NCBI RefSeq assembly: GCF_013031355.1
Contig: NZ_WPZO01000001.1
Span: 496,001-560,000, forward strand
Origin: Ruegeria arenilitoris
GTDB taxonomy: Bacteria > Pseudomonadota > Alphaproteobacteria > Rhodobacterales > Rhodobacteraceae
Length of the DNA: 64,000 bases
Reading direction: 5' to 3'
In this document: one piece after another, positions 19,538-29,765 of the stretch
How the letters are laid out: each line of letters opens with the position of its first letter
Position numbering within the stretch: the stretch's first letter is position 1
Program-made: the position numbers and the translations under genes
Notes under the pieces: model-generated
What the model saw: only the letters and a program-made list of their open reading frames with translations
Told to the model about the DNA's origin: nothing
Database searches by the model: none

Positions 19538-20139
19538 GGTCCCTTTGAAAGCTCCAGTTCCAGATTTCCCAGACTGTTCTTGCCAAAGAACATTTCAGGA
19601 CCCACGAACATGCTGGGAACACCAAACACGCCGCGCTTTACGGCAGCCTTGGTCTGTTCCTTGAGCTGCTGCTTGGCCTCGACGCTGGTCATCGCATCGC
19701 GGATTTTGCGCACCGGCAGGTCGCTTTCCTGCAGAATCTCAGTAAGAACTCCGATCTCATCGACCTTTTGACCATGCACCCAAATGGCGTCAAAAATGGC
19801 GTTAATGTATTTGTCTTCCCAGGGTTTTCCCGACGCGAACACCGCCCCGCGCATGGCAAATTTGGTGTTGACCGGAAAGTGCGGGCTCATGTGAAAACTC
19901 AAGCCCCGGGCGCGTGCGAACCGGTGCAGATCATGGGTCAGGTATGCCGTTTTCTGGCGATTTTCCGAGAAGGCCTGAAACGGGTTCTGGTTATTCGTGG
20001 CCTTGAAAACCGCGGCCAGCAAAACCGGCACATGGCCCACCTTGGCGCGGTATTTGTCGGCAAGTGCGGGCAGGGCCTTGTAGGCGAGAAAAGCATTCGG
20101 GCTACAGAAGTCGTACACAAATTCAATATGTTGCGTCAT
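19534..20139 (-). CDS. 2-hydroxychromene-2-carboxylate isomerase-like protein (DsbA/kappa-GST fold)
   Basis: 201-residue thioredoxin-fold protein of the HCCA isomerase/kappa glutathione transferase family. The N-terminal EFVYDFCSPNAFLAYKALP carries the characteristic S-P-N/Y segment in place of CXXC; the C-terminal FGVPSMFVGPEMFFGKNSL is typical. A GGAGAAAT ribosome site fixes the start. Such enzymes use glutathione and act in aromatic degradation, but no naphthalene-pathway genes are visible, so the substrate is open. Confidence 0.85.
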   Translation of the reverse strand: MTQHIEFVYDFCSPNAFLAYKALPALADKYRAKVGHVPVLLAAVFKATNNQNPFQAFSENRQKTAYLTHDLHRFARARGLSFHMSPHFPVNTKFAMRGAVFASGKPWEDKYINAIFDAIWVHGQKVDEIGVLTEILQESDLPVRKIRDAMTSVEAKQQLKEQTKAAVKRGVFGVPSMFVGPEMFFGKNSLGNLELELSKGP

Positions 20140-20314
20140 ATTTCTCCTCCAAAAAGGTTGGGTGGTGAAATGTCTCCAACTCGTAACCAGCGAATCCGCT
20201 GCCTGCCCAGTGTAGCAGCCCAATGGCTCAAACGTATCATTCTGGACGAATTCCCTGTCAATTCAGCGTGTAAGACCGCAAGATCGCGGCCATGAGACAG
20301 AGGGCAAACAACAA

Positions 20315-21535
20315 ATGACAGCGTTCGACTCCAAGCGCCTGAGCCGTATCACTGACTGGATGCAACGCTATGTCGATGAACGGAAATATGCGGGCAGTTC
20401 CTTGCTGGTGAAGCACAAAGGAACCGAGGTGTTTTTCAACGCCTGCGGGCAAAGGAGCGTGGAAAACGATCAACCATTTCAGCGCGATACGGTCGCCCGC
20501 ATCTATTCGATGACCAAGCCCGTGACCACTGTCGCACTGATGATGCTTGCCGAGCGTGGGCTATTTCATCTGGACGCACAACTGTCGGATTTTCTACCAG
20601 AATTTCGCAATATGCACGCCTTGATCCCGGGTGCAGAGCGAATAGACCAGACCGAGGATACTCCGACACCGACGCTGCATCAATTGCTGACCCACACAAG
20701 CGGCTTCAGCTATCCGTTCAACCCCGGAGTGCTGCCCAAGGCGATGGATGAACAGGACCTGATGTTCAAGCCAAATCAAGGACTTCTGGCGGATCGCGTG
20801 ACCGATCTGGCCGCCCTTCCACTGGCGTTTCAGCCAGGTTGCCGCTGGGAATATTCCGTCGGCATAGATGTTCTGGGCCGCGTGATCGAGGTGGTCTCGG
20901 GCCAAACGCTGGATCAGTTCTTCGCGCAGGAAATACTGGGGCCGTTGGGGATGCAGGATACCGGGTTTCGGGTATCACCTAGGGCAGGGGATCGGTTCGC
21001 CTCACTCTACACACCGCTGGTCGGGGACGCGATGGCGCTGAATTCGGCTGAAACCGGCGGTGAGACCCTGCGGCTTGTCGATCAAGCCGGAGATTCGCCG
21101 TTTGTACACACCAGCACGTTTTCAGGCGGCGGTGGCTTGGTTGGCACAATCGACGACTATTCCCGCTTTGCCGAAATGCTGCGGAACCGGGGGCAGGGCA
21201 ACGGGCACCGTCTGTTGGGACCCAAAACCGTGGATTACATGCTGCGCAATCACTTACCGGGCGATATTGCCTCTATGGGACCGCAGAGTTTTGCCGAACA
21301 GCCCATGGAAGGCACCGGTTTTGGCCTTGGGGGCGCGGTGGTACTGAATCCTGGCAGAACCCGGGTTCCAAGCTCGGTTGGAGATTTCAGCTGGGGCGGC
21401 ATGGCCTCGACCTTTTTCTGGATCGACCGGGTGAACGATCTGACAACCGTCTTCTTCACGCAGCTGTCGCCATCCAGTTCCTATCCATCACGGGCAGAGC
21501 TTAAAGCACTTGTCCTCGGGGCAATGATTGAATGA
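20315..21535 (+). CDS. Serine hydrolase, beta-lactamase class C fold (EstB-like)
   Basis: 406 residues of the beta-lactamase/penicillin-binding-protein-like esterase family. The SXXK nucleophile motif is Ser65-Met-Thr-Lys68 (YSMTKP) and the Tyr motif is WEYSVGIDVLG. No signal peptide is seen, so it is probably cytoplasmic and an esterase, not a beta-lactamase. It is followed after 51 bases by TesB in the same orientation. The substrate is not determinable from sequence. Confidence 0.85.
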   Translation: MTAFDSKRLSRITDWMQRYVDERKYAGSSLLVKHKGTEVFFNACGQRSVENDQPFQRDTVARIYSMTKPVTTVALMMLAERGLFHLDAQLSDFLPEFRNMHALIPGAERIDQTEDTPTPTLHQLLTHTSGFSYPFNPGVLPKAMDEQDLMFKPNQGLLADRVTDLAALPLAFQPGCRWEYSVGIDVLGRVIEVVSGQTLDQFFAQEILGPLGMQDTGFRVSPRAGDRFASLYTPLVGDAMALNSAETGGETLRLVDQAGDSPFVHTSTFSGGGGLVGTIDDYSRFAEMLRNRGQGNGHRLLGPKTVDYMLRNHLPGDIASMGPQSFAEQPMEGTGFGLGGAVVLNPGRTRVPSSVGDFSWGGMASTFFWIDRVNDLTTVFFTQLSPSSSYPSRAELKALVLGAMIE

Positions 21536-21586
21536 CCTTTCCGGCGCTGATACCCATGCCCAAGATGACCAACCGGAGACCTTAGC

Positions 21587-22456
21587 ATGACCGAGGCAGA
21601 AAGCATCCTTCTGGACCTTTTGAACATCGAAAGGCTTGAGGTCGACCTGTTTCGCGGCACCGGTTCCGGCGGTGAGACGCCGACTCGAATCTTTGGCGGA
21701 CAGGTTATTGCGCAGGCACTGGCCGCCGCTTACCGCACGGTCGAAGATCGGTTGTGCCATTCTCTGCACGCTTACTTCATTCGCGCAGGCGACCCATCCA
21801 TTCCTGTTATTTATCAAGTTGATAGAGCACGAGATGGAGGTTCAATGACCACACGGCGCGTGGTCGCGATCCAGAACGGTAAACAAATCCTCAACATGTC
21901 GGCCTCGTTCCACGTTCAGGACGAAGGGTGGAGCCACCAACACGCCATGCCGCAGACCGAGGCCCCGGAAAACTACCCGGAACGATCCGAGTTGCGGCAG
22001 AGATACGTTGATCAGGTACCCGAAAAACTGCGCGGAGAGCTGTTGCGCGAACGTCCAATCCAGGTGCGTGAAGTAAACCACCTGAATCCCTTTAGCCCCG
22101 AAAAGTCTGACGATCACAATCAGATCTGGTTCCGCATGGGCGCCGCCGCGGGAGCCGATCCGGTAACTCAGCATCTTCTTTTGGCTTACGCGTCAGACAT
22201 GTACCTGATGACATCAGGATTGCGGCCGCATGGGCTGAGTTTGTTCAGTAGTGAGGTCAATTTTGCCAGTCTGGATCACGCGTTGTGGTTCCACGCCCCG
22301 GTTCACTTTGAAAATTGGCATATTTACGCGATGGAGTCGCCATGGAGCGGGCAGGGACGCAACTTCAACCGCGGCTCCATTTACGCACAGGACGGCACCC
22401 TGGTCGCCTCGGTCGCACAGGAAGGCCTGATGCGTAAAGCGCGCAAAAAGCCTTAG
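21587..22456 (+). CDS. tesB: Acyl-CoA thioesterase II
   Basis: Hydrolyses acyl-CoA to free fatty acid and CoA. 289 residues with the double hot-dog fold: first half RIFGGQVIAQALAAAYRTV and HSLHAYFIRAGDPSIPVIYQV, second half LLLAYASDMYLM and SLDHALWFHAP followed by GRGNFNRGSIY-like sequence. The length matches E. coli TesB (286). It converges with the downstream SDR gene, sharing a 4-base stop overlap. Confidence 0.93.
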   Translation: MTEAESILLDLLNIERLEVDLFRGTGSGGETPTRIFGGQVIAQALAAAYRTVEDRLCHSLHAYFIRAGDPSIPVIYQVDRARDGGSMTTRRVVAIQNGKQILNMSASFHVQDEGWSHQHAMPQTEAPENYPERSELRQRYVDQVPEKLRGELLRERPIQVREVNHLNPFSPEKSDDHNQIWFRMGAAAGADPVTQHLLLAYASDMYLMTSGLRPHGLSLFSSEVNFASLDHALWFHAPVHFENWHIYAMESPWSGQGRNFNRGSIYAQDGTLVASVAQEGLMRKARKKP

Positions 22457-23220
22457 CTGTCTTCGATAAACTGCTGATTTAACTTACGCATACCGCCAAG
22501 CCAACGATCGTAATCTCCGGCTTTGTGGCGGATGTAATCCAAAACCTGAGGATGCGGTAGCACCAGAAACTGCTCGGAACGGATGGCCTCGACACAAGCC
22601 TGAGCCACGTCTTCAGGTTCCAACATGCCATCAATCGACGCGACCGAAACCTCGTGGCCACGCGTCATTTCTGACCGAACGGCTTGCGGACACAGAACCG
22701 ACACACGCAGGCCTTTGTGTCCGTAGGTCAAAGACAACCACTCGGCAAAACCAACGGCCGCGTGTTTCGTCACGCCATACGGCGCGGCGCCGGGCTGGTT
22801 CAACAATCCTGCAGCCGAGGCCGTGATCATGATGTAGCCGCTGCCACGCGCCATCATCCGCGGCACCAAGTGGCGCGCGGCCCAGACATGGGACATCACA
22901 TTGATCTTCCAGATCCGGTCCCAATCCTCGTCAGGAACATCTGGGCCGCCAAGGGTGAGAATACCAGCGTTCGCACAGAACAGATCAATCGGACCAATCG
23001 TATCCTCGACGGTCTCAATCAACGTTTTGATGTCAACTTCGCGCGAAACATCGCAAACCAGCGCGTGACCACCAATGTCCTTGGCCACGCTCTGAACACC
23101 GTCTTCGTCAATATCCGCGCAAATGACATTGGCACCATCACGGGCGAACCGTTCAGCCAGACCTTTGCCGATACCCTGAGCGGCTCCGGTGACAACCACA
23201 GTTTTTCCGCTCAGTTCCAT
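22453..23220 (-). CDS. SDR-family oxidoreductase
   Basis: 255-residue short-chain dehydrogenase with TGAAQGIGKGLAERFA, NAGILTLGG, the catalytic Ser in ITASAAGLL and YGVTKHAAVGFAEWL. Asp after the second strand (CADIDEDG) points to NAD(H) preference. It is convergent with tesB and shares no close sequence with the other SDR of this region. The substrate is unknown. Confidence 0.86.
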   Translation of the reverse strand: MELSGKTVVVTGAAQGIGKGLAERFARDGANVICADIDEDGVQSVAKDIGGHALVCDVSREVDIKTLIETVEDTIGPIDLFCANAGILTLGGPDVPDEDWDRIWKINVMSHVWAARHLVPRMMARGSGYIMITASAAGLLNQPGAAPYGVTKHAAVGFAEWLSLTYGHKGLRVSVLCPQAVRSEMTRGHEVSVASIDGMLEPEDVAQACVEAIRSEQFLVLPHPQVLDYIRHKAGDYDRWLGGMRKLNQQFIEDS

Positions 23221-23332
23221 GTCTCAATCCCGAATGCTGGTTCGGGTTCGTACGGTAACTTGTTTGATTTGTTGTGCAATCTGGTATTTGGCATCAATAT
23301 TTTTTTACCATAATACCAATTACACGACATCC

Positions 23333-24562
23333 TCAATAGAACGCCTGTAGCCCAGTCTGTGCCCGCCCAAGGATCAGCGCGTGTACATCATGCGTGCCTT
23401 CATAGGTGTTCACCGTCTCGAGGTTGACCATGTGTCGAATGACCTGGAATTCCAACGAGATACCGTTGCCACCGTGCATGTCACGCGCCATCCGCGCGAT
23501 ATCCAGCGCCTTGCCGCAATTGTTGCGTTTGACGATCGAGATCATTTCGGGCGCGGCTTCGGCCTGATCCATCAGGCGGCCAACGCGCAGGCTCGCTTGC
23601 AGCGCCAAGGCGATCTCGGTCTGCATGTCCGCCAACTTTCGCTGATACAACTGCGTTTGCGCCAGCGGTCGATTGAACTGTTTCCGATCCAGACCGTATT
23701 GACGCGCGGCGTGCCAACAGGATTCGGCGGCCCCCATAACACCCCAGCTGATGCCATACCGCGCGCGGTTCAAGCAGCCGAACGGACCCTTGAGGCCTTG
23801 GACATTCGGCAACAGCGCGCTTTCGTCGACCTCAACACCGTCCAGAACAATCTCGCCGGTGATCGAGGCGCGCAGGCTCAGTTTGTTCTGAATTTTCGGT
23901 GCGCTCAGACCTTTGAGGCCCTTATCCAGAACAAAGCCGCGGATTTTCCCTTCATGAGCATCGGACTTGGCCCAAACCACAAACACATCCGCAATCGGCG
24001 CGTTCGAGATCCACATTTTGCTACCGGTCAGACGATAACCACCGTCAATCTTCTCGGCCTTTGTTTTCATGCCGGCCGGATCCGAGCCTGCATCCGCTTC
24101 GGTCAGACCGAAACAGCCAATCCATTCACCGCTGGCCAGTTTTGGCAGGTATTTCCGGCGCTGTTCCTCGCTGCCATAGGCATAGATCGGATACATCACC
24201 AGCGAGCTTTGCACCGACATCATCGAGCGGTAGCCTGAATCCACACGCTCGACCTCACGCGCGACCAGACCGTAGGAGACATACCCAGCCCCAAGGCCGC
24301 CGTATTCCTCGGGGATCGTGGTGCCTAACAGGCCCATGTCGCCCATCTCGCGGAAAATCTCGGGGTCGGTTTCTTCGTTCTGGAACGCCTCAGTCACGCG
24401 CGGCTGCAGCTTTTCCTGCGCGTAAGCCTGCGCGCTGGCCGCGATCATGCGTTCGTCTTCGTTCAACTGATCGGACAGACGAAACGGGTCATCCCATGCA
24501 AACTTGCCCATGTCGGGCGCGTCTTTGGCTCGCAATGCGGGCTTGGTGTTTGGGGCGTTCAT
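23333..24562 (-). CDS. gcdH: Glutaryl-CoA dehydrogenase (acyl-CoA dehydrogenase family)
   Basis: Flavoenzyme oxidising and decarboxylating glutaryl-CoA to crotonyl-CoA in lysine/tryptophan degradation, passing electrons to ETF. 409 residues with [19 protein letters not shown] and [17 protein letters not shown]; the catalytic Glu is Glu388 in [17 protein letters not shown], the glutaryl-CoA dehydrogenase signature. An extended N-terminus ([14 protein letters not shown]) also matches that subfamily. A single-gene unit; no CoA-transferase regulator is adjacent. Confidence 0.9.
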   Translation of the reverse strand: MNAPNTKPALRAKDAPDMGKFAWDDPFRLSDQLNEDERMIAASAQAYAQEKLQPRVTEAFQNEETDPEIFREMGDMGLLGTTIPEEYGGLGAGYVSYGLVAREVERVDSGYRSMMSVQSSLVMYPIYAYGSEEQRRKYLPKLASGEWIGCFGLTEADAGSDPAGMKTKAEKIDGGYRLTGSKMWISNAPIADVFVVWAKSDAHEGKIRGFVLDKGLKGLSAPKIQNKLSLRASITGEIVLDGVEVDESALLPNVQGLKGPFGCLNRARYGISWGVMGAAESCWHAARQYGLDRKQFNRPLAQTQLYQRKLADMQTEIALALQASLRVGRLMDQAEAAPEMISIVKRNNCGKALDIARMARDMHGGNGISLEFQVIRHMVNLETVNTYEGTHDVHALILGRAQTGLQAFY

Positions 24563-24673
24563 GGTGCTTCTCCGCTTAGTCAGCTTCGACGCAACCTAAC
24601 CCGGCCCCTGACCAAAAGACAGTAAGAGTTTTGCATCTGACCATGAGCAAAACTCATACCCCTGCCCCGGGTT

Positions 24674-25363
24674 TTACCCCAGCGCGTATCCGGCGCCACG
24701 GACCGTGCGCACCGGGTCTTCACCGCCATGTTGCGTCAGCGCCTTGCGCAGGCGGCCGATATGGACATCGACGGTGCGCGTATCGACATAAATATCGCGG
24801 CCCCAGACCCGGTCCAGCAGTTGCTCACGGCTCCAGACACGGCCCGGTTTTTCCATGAAAGTGCTCAGCAGGCGGAACTCGGTTGGACCCAGTTTCAAAG
24901 GCTTGCTGTCACGGCTGACCTTATGTGTCTCGGAATCCAAGACGATGTCGTCAAATTCCAGCCGCAAACCAACGGTTGCCGGACGCACGCGGCGCAGCTG
25001 GGTACGCACCCGCGCCATCAGCTCAACCACCGAATACGGCTTGACCACATAGTCATCCGCGCCGGTTTCCAGACCACGCACCTTGTCGACCTCTTCGGTG
25101 CGGGCCGACAGCATGATGATCGGGATCGACCGCGTATCCGGGCGGGATTTTAGGCGGCGGCAGACCTCGATGCCGCTGAGGTTCGGCATCATCCAGTCCA
25201 GCACGATGATGTCCGGGTGTTCCTCATCGACCAACAGCATGGCTTCGTCGCCGCTGGCGGCCTTGGACACGCGGAAACCTTCAGCTTCGAGGTTATAGGC
25301 AAGCACTTCACGCTGTGCCGGTTCATCCTCGACAACCAGTACGGTCGGTTGATCAGCGGACAT
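24674..25363 (-). CDS. phoB: Phosphate regulon response regulator PhoB
   Basis: 229-residue OmpR/PhoB-type regulator. The receiver domain has the phospho-acceptor Asp in IIVLDWMMPNLSG and Lys in VVKPYS; the winged-helix output domain contains LGPTEFRLLSTFMEKPGRVWSREQLLDRVWG and ends in VRTVRGAGYAL. It binds Pho boxes under phosphate limitation. It is the last gene of the leftward pst cluster, 11 bases beyond phoU, and is separated from its kinase phoR by the whole transporter. Confidence 0.95.
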   Translation of the reverse strand: MSADQPTVLVVEDEPAQREVLAYNLEAEGFRVSKAASGDEAMLLVDEEHPDIIVLDWMMPNLSGIEVCRRLKSRPDTRSIPIIMLSARTEEVDKVRGLETGADDYVVKPYSVVELMARVRTQLRRVRPATVGLRLEFDDIVLDSETHKVSRDSKPLKLGPTEFRLLSTFMEKPGRVWSREQLLDRVWGRDIYVDTRTVDVHIGRLRKALTQHGGEDPVRTVRGAGYALG

Positions 25364-25374
25364 TCGTCAAACTC

Positions 25375-26076
25375 CTAAGCGGATTGCGAGGTTATATCAG
25401 CTTTCGGGCGTGCCTCGGTCGGGCGTTCCCCGGTCACGAGATAGACAACCTGCTCAGCAATTGCGGTCACGTGATCGCCCATACGCTCGATGTTCTTGGC
25501 GATGAAATGCAGGTGCATACAGGACGAGATGTTGCGCGGATCCTCGGCCATGAAGGTCAGAAACTCGCGGAACAGGCCGTTGTACATCTGGTCCACTTCC
25601 TCGTCGCGATTGATGACATCGGTGGCCAGTTCGGCATCGCGTTGAATATAGGCGTCCAGCGCATCGCGCAGCATCCGTTCAACCTCGCGCGCCATGCGGC
25701 GCAGAGCGGCGGCGCTACCGTTGATCTCACCTGCATTGACCAGAACCGTGGTCCGCTTGGCGATGTTCTTCGAATAGTCACCAATGCGTTCGAGGTTACC
25801 GGACACTTTGAGCACCGACAAAACCAAACGCAGATCACTGGCTGTCGGCGCCCGCAACGCAATCAGGCGCGCGGTTTCTTCGTCGATCAACTCTTCCAAA
25901 GCGTCGATGGCCTTGTCACCCTGACGGACCTGCTGGGCCAGCTCTTCATCGCGGGTTTCCAAAGAACGGGCTGCGCCCATAATAGCGGCTTCGACCAGCC
26001 CGCCCATCTTCATGATATGGGCTTGAATCGCCTCGAGATCGCGGTCGAAAGCAGATGCAATATGTTGTTCGGTCAT
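25375..26076 (-). CDS. phoU: Phosphate signalling complex protein PhoU
   Basis: 233-residue all-helical protein with two PhoU repeats, each carrying the metal-cluster type motif (first EELIDEETARLIALRAPTASDLR, second DEEVDQMYNGLFREFL). PhoU relays the transporter state of PstSCAB to PhoR and restrains phosphate uptake. It lies between pstB and phoB, the conserved position. Confidence 0.95.
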   Translation of the reverse strand: MTEQHIASAFDRDLEAIQAHIMKMGGLVEAAIMGAARSLETRDEELAQQVRQGDKAIDALEELIDEETARLIALRAPTASDLRLVLSVLKVSGNLERIGDYSKNIAKRTTVLVNAGEINGSAAALRRMAREVERMLRDALDAYIQRDAELATDVINRDEEVDQMYNGLFREFLTFMAEDPRNISSCMHLHFIAKNIERMGDHVTAIAEQVVYLVTGERPTEARPKADITSQSA

Positions 26077-26092
26077 ATCTGAATACCTGTGC

Positions 26093-26893
26093 TCAGCCGA
26101 TCCGGCCGGTGATGTAGCTTTCGGTGCGGGGATCTTCGGGGTTGGTGAAGATCTGACCCGTCTCGCCGAATTCGACGAGGTTGCCGAGGTGGAAGAACGC
26201 GGTTTTCTGACTGACCCGCGCGGCCTGTTGCATCGAGTGGGTCACGATCACCACCGAATAACGCGAGCGCAGTTCGTCGATCAGTTCCTCGACCTGAGCG
26301 GTTGCAATCGGGTCCAGGGCCGAGCACGGCTCGTCCATCAACAGAACTTCGGGTTCGGTCGCAACGGCGCGCGCGATGCACAGGCGCTGCTGCTGACCAC
26401 CGGACAGGCCGGTGCCGGGGGCATCCAGACGGTCCTTGACCTCATCCCAGATCGCACCGCGACGCAGGGACTTCTCAACAATTTCATCCAGTTCTGCCTT
26501 GTTCTTGGCAAGCCCGTGGATGCGCGGACCATATGCTACGTTGTCATAGATCGATTTGGGGAACGGGTTCGGTTTCTGGAACACCATGCCCACCTTGGCG
26601 CGCAGCTGCACCGGGTCGACGCGCTTGTCATATATGTCTTCGCCGTCCAGCAGGATATCGCCCTCGACCCGGCAGATGTCGATGGTGTCGTTCATCCGGT
26701 TCAGACAACGCAGGAACGTGGACTTGCCACAGCCCGACGGGCCGATGAAGGCAGTCACGGTCTTGTCTTCGATCTGAACATCCACGTCTTTGATGGCATG
26801 GGTGTCACCGTAGTAGACCTGAACCTTGTTCGCGGCGATCTTGATGTCTTTGGAGTCCACGGTTCTCTCCACTCGTGTCATGTCGTTCATCAT
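26093..26893 (-). CDS. pstB: Phosphate ABC transporter ATP-binding protein
   Basis: 266-residue ATPase of the high-affinity phosphate importer: Walker [11 protein letters not shown]-loop region, signature [14 protein letters not shown], Walker [17 protein letters not shown], and a C-terminal [25 protein letters not shown] typical of PstB. It lies 9 bases after pstA and is probably cotranscribed with pstS through phoB. Confidence 0.97.
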   Translation of the reverse strand: MMNDMTRVERTVDSKDIKIAANKVQVYYGDTHAIKDVDVQIEDKTVTAFIGPSGCGKSTFLRCLNRMNDTIDICRVEGDILLDGEDIYDKRVDPVQLRAKVGMVFQKPNPFPKSIYDNVAYGPRIHGLAKNKAELDEIVEKSLRRGAIWDEVKDRLDAPGTGLSGGQQQRLCIARAVATEPEVLLMDEPCSALDPIATAQVEELIDELRSRYSVVIVTHSMQQAARVSQKTAFFHLGNLVEFGETGQIFTNPEDPRTESYITGRIG

Positions 26894-26902
26894 AGGCCCC
26901 TC

Positions 26903-28264
26903 TTACCAGCGGCGTTCAAAGCGGCGGCGTAGGATAACCGCGATGGTGTTCATTGTCACAAGGAAGATCAACAGGATGATGATGCCCCCCCATGCGCGTT
27001 CGTAAAAGGCCGGGTCGGCGCGTTTGGACCATTCGTAGATCTGCGCCGGCATGGCCGAGTTCGGTGACAAGAAGCCAGCGACTATGCCGTCCGGCGGGTT
27101 CGAGGCGATAAAGCCCACCATCCCGATCAGCAGCAGCGGTGCGGTTTCCCCCAGCGCCTGTGCCAGACCAATGATGGTGCCGGTCAGGATGCCGGGCGCG
27201 GCCAGCGGCAGGACATGGTGGAACACCGCCTGCATTTTTGAGGCCCCTACCCCAAGCGCCGCATCACGGATCGACGGCGGTACCGCTTTCAGCGAGGCGC
27301 GGGTCGAGATGATGATCGTTGGGAGTGTCATCAGCGTCAGTACCAGACCACCCACCAGCGGCGCCGAGGTCGGCAGATGCATGTAGTTGATGAACACGGC
27401 CAGGCCCAAGATACCAAACACGATGGACGGAACTGCGGCCAGGTTCGAAATATTGACCTCGATGATATCCGTCAGTCGGTTCTGCGGCGCGAATTCCTCA
27501 AGATAGATTGAGGCCGCAACGCCAATGGGCAGCGCCAGCGCCAGCACGACAAACATCATGAACAGCGAGCCCAACATCGATACGCCGATCCCGGCAGCTT
27601 CGGGCCGCTGGTCGGACGCGTCGGAACCGAAGATGAAGTCGGGGTTGAAGGCCTTGTACAGGATACCCGCATCTCGCAGTTGATCTACGAAATCAAGCTG
27701 TTCGACCGAGATGCTCTTGTCATTGGCAATGGACTCGCGGGTCACGCGGCCTTTCATATAGCCATCGACTCGGCTGTTGACCAAAAAGCGGAAGCTGACG
27801 GTTTTGCCGATCTCATCGGGGTTCGAGATGACATAGTTCCGCAGCTCGGCCTGAGCGGCCTTGGACAGGATCTTGCCCATGTCCTTGGGCGACAGGTCCG
27901 TCTGGATGCCCAGCTTTGCAACCTCTGCCTCAAGAGCCGACGCAATCAGAGGCGCATAACCAAAGGTCGATACCTTCTTGATGTCTTCGATATTGCGGTT
28001 GCCCTTCTTGTCCAGCTTGTCTTCTTTCAGCTCGACATTCAGCTCAAGAAAGCTCTGTTGGAACGCGCCCGTACCGGCGGTGACGATGTTGGTCACCAGA
28101 ACAACCAGCATCAGAAGACCGATACCGATCGCCGCGATGCCGTACAGTTTGAAGCGGCCTTCCGCAGCATTCCGGCGTTTGGTGCGCGCATCCTTTTCGA
28201 ACAGCGACCCGCCTTTCGGCTTCGCAGCAGGAGCAGCGCCAGAGTTTTGGGAAATATCGGTCAT
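26903..28264 (-). CDS. pstA: Phosphate ABC transporter permease PstA with DUF3333 N-terminal region
   Basis: 453 residues, much longer than E. coli PstA (296). An N-terminal cytoplasmic segment and one membrane helix lead into a DUF3333-like periplasmic domain (about 70-200), followed by the usual six-helix permease with the EAA loop (ALGVGASKMQAVFHHVLPLAAPGIL). It overlaps pstC by 4 bases (ATGA). Confidence 0.94.
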   Translation of the reverse strand: MTDISQNSGAAPAAKPKGGSLFEKDARTKRRNAAEGRFKLYGIAAIGIGLLMLVVLVTNIVTAGTGAFQQSFLELNVELKEDKLDKKGNRNIEDIKKVSTFGYAPLIASALEAEVAKLGIQTDLSPKDMGKILSKAAQAELRNYVISNPDEIGKTVSFRFLVNSRVDGYMKGRVTRESIANDKSISVEQLDFVDQLRDAGILYKAFNPDFIFGSDASDQRPEAAGIGVSMLGSLFMMFVVLALALPIGVAASIYLEEFAPQNRLTDIIEVNISNLAAVPSIVFGILGLAVFINYMHLPTSAPLVGGLVLTLMTLPTIIISTRASLKAVPPSIRDAALGVGASKMQAVFHHVLPLAAPGILTGTIIGLAQALGETAPLLLIGMVGFIASNPPDGIVAGFLSPNSAMPAQIYEWSKRADPAFYERAWGGIIILLIFLVTMNTIAVILRRRFERRW

Positions 28265-29733
28265 TCGTACTGCTCCCGGTATTTGCGTACGATGTAGAGG
28301 GCAAAGATGTTCAGCCCCAGCGTGATGATGAACAAGGTCAGACCCAGCGCAAAGGCTACCAGCGTTTCGGGGCTGGCAAAGTCGGTGTCGCCGGTCAACT
28401 GGCTGACGATCCGGGTGGTGATAGTGGTCATCGCCTCGAATGGGTTGCCCGAGAATTTGGCGATTGCACCGGCGGCCATCACCACGATCATCGTCTCACC
28501 GATGGCACGGCTCGCGGCCAGAAGGATGGCGCCCACGATCCCCGGCAGTGCGGCGGGCAGAATCACCTGACGCACGGTCTCGGATTTAGTCGCGCCCAGC
28601 CCCAGAGAGCCATCACGCATCGACTGAGGTACGGCGTTGATGATGTCGTCCGACAGAGACGACACGAACGGGATCAGCATGATGCCCATGACCAGACCGG
28701 CCGTCAGAACCGCGTTGGAACTCGACATCCAACCCAGTCCCAAAGCTCCTCCGTCACCGAACAGAGAGACCAGCGCCGGGCCAACTGTCAGCAGGGCAAA
28801 CAGACCGTAGACGATGGTCGGAATGCCCGCGAGGATCTCAAGCAGCGGCTTGGCAATCGCACGGGTCGCACCCGAGGCATATTCCGAAAGGTAAATCGCG
28901 GCGAACAGGCCGATTGGCACGGCCACCAGCAGCGCGATCAGAGAGATATAGAGCGTGCCCCACAGCAGCGGCAGGATCGATAGCTCACTGCCTCCGCGAA
29001 AGTTCGGAGCCCAGGTGCTGCCGAAGAAAAAGTCCTTCCACGAATGCAGCTGGAAGAAGTTCATGGTTTCGAACAGCATCGACAACACGATGCCAACCGT
29101 GGTCAGAATCGCAATCGACGCGGCCAGCAGCAGCAGGGCCAGAACACCCTGCTCGACCACGTTGCGCGCGCGGAATTCCTTGTGCGTCCGCACATAGGCA
29201 AATGCTGCGCCTATCAGAGCCAGCGCCAGCACGATAACTTGCATCGCCACTGACCCGGTCCCGGTCATGCTGCGGTATTTCTGCGCCGCAACCAGAATGG
29301 GCTGGGTGACGTCCTGCGTCAGAACCTGACCCGCGTCTTTCAGAGCCGACGTCAGCGCGTCAATATCCGCGTTCGCGTCCTGAGCCTGGGCCTCGGTCAA
29401 TGCTCCGGTGGCCACGGCGCCGTTCAGGCCGTTAGCAACGCGGCGCACTTCACTCATGATCAGGCCGCGATCCGATCCTTCGGGAATCGCCGTATCAGGG
29501 ATGAGGCCGGACACCGTGCTGTTCACGATCATCGGCTGTACCAGAAGCCAAACAATCAGTACGCCCAAAGCCGGAACAAGCGCCGACAAGGCAACATTGT
29601 AGCCATAGTAGGACGGCAGAGAGTGCAGTTCGCGTGTGTCACCACCCGCGCTTGCCAGTGCACGGGACCGACCCGTGAAATATCCGATCACTGCCAGCGC
29701 AAGCAGGATAAGCAACAGCCAGGATAACGCCAT
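28261..29733 (-). CDS. pstC: Phosphate ABC transporter permease PstC, long form
   Basis: 490 residues against about 320 in E. coli. An N-terminal half with three membrane helices and a periplasmic helical insert (DTAIPEGSDRGLIMSEVRR and QDANADIDAL region) precedes the permease core with LGATKSETVRQVILPAALPGIVGAI. Together with the long PstA this is the extended permease type seen in many alphaproteobacteria. A terminator-like hairpin lies between it and pstS. Confidence 0.94.
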   Translation of the reverse strand: MALSWLLLILLALAVIGYFTGRSRALASAGGDTRELHSLPSYYGYNVALSALVPALGVLIVWLLVQPMIVNSTVSGLIPDTAIPEGSDRGLIMSEVRRVANGLNGAVATGALTEAQAQDANADIDALTSALKDAGQVLTQDVTQPILVAAQKYRSMTGTGSVAMQVIVLALALIGAAFAYVRTHKEFRARNVVEQGVLALLLLAASIAILTTVGIVLSMLFETMNFFQLHSWKDFFFGSTWAPNFRGGSELSILPLLWGTLYISLIALLVAVPIGLFAAIYLSEYASGATRAIAKPLLEILAGIPTIVYGLFALLTVGPALVSLFGDGGALGLGWMSSSNAVLTAGLVMGIMLIPFVSSLSDDIINAVPQSMRDGSLGLGATKSETVRQVILPAALPGIVGAILLAASRAIGETMIVVMAAGAIAKFSGNPFEAMTTITTRIVSQLTGDTDFASPETLVAFALGLTLFIITLGLNIFALYIVRKYREQYE

Positions 29734-29765
29734 GATAACTCCGTGAGGATGGCAGAGATGGAGTC

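Noticed and set aside
25315..26082. 255-codon plus-strand open frame
   Set aside because: Antisense shadow of phoU; it lacks a start context and family features.
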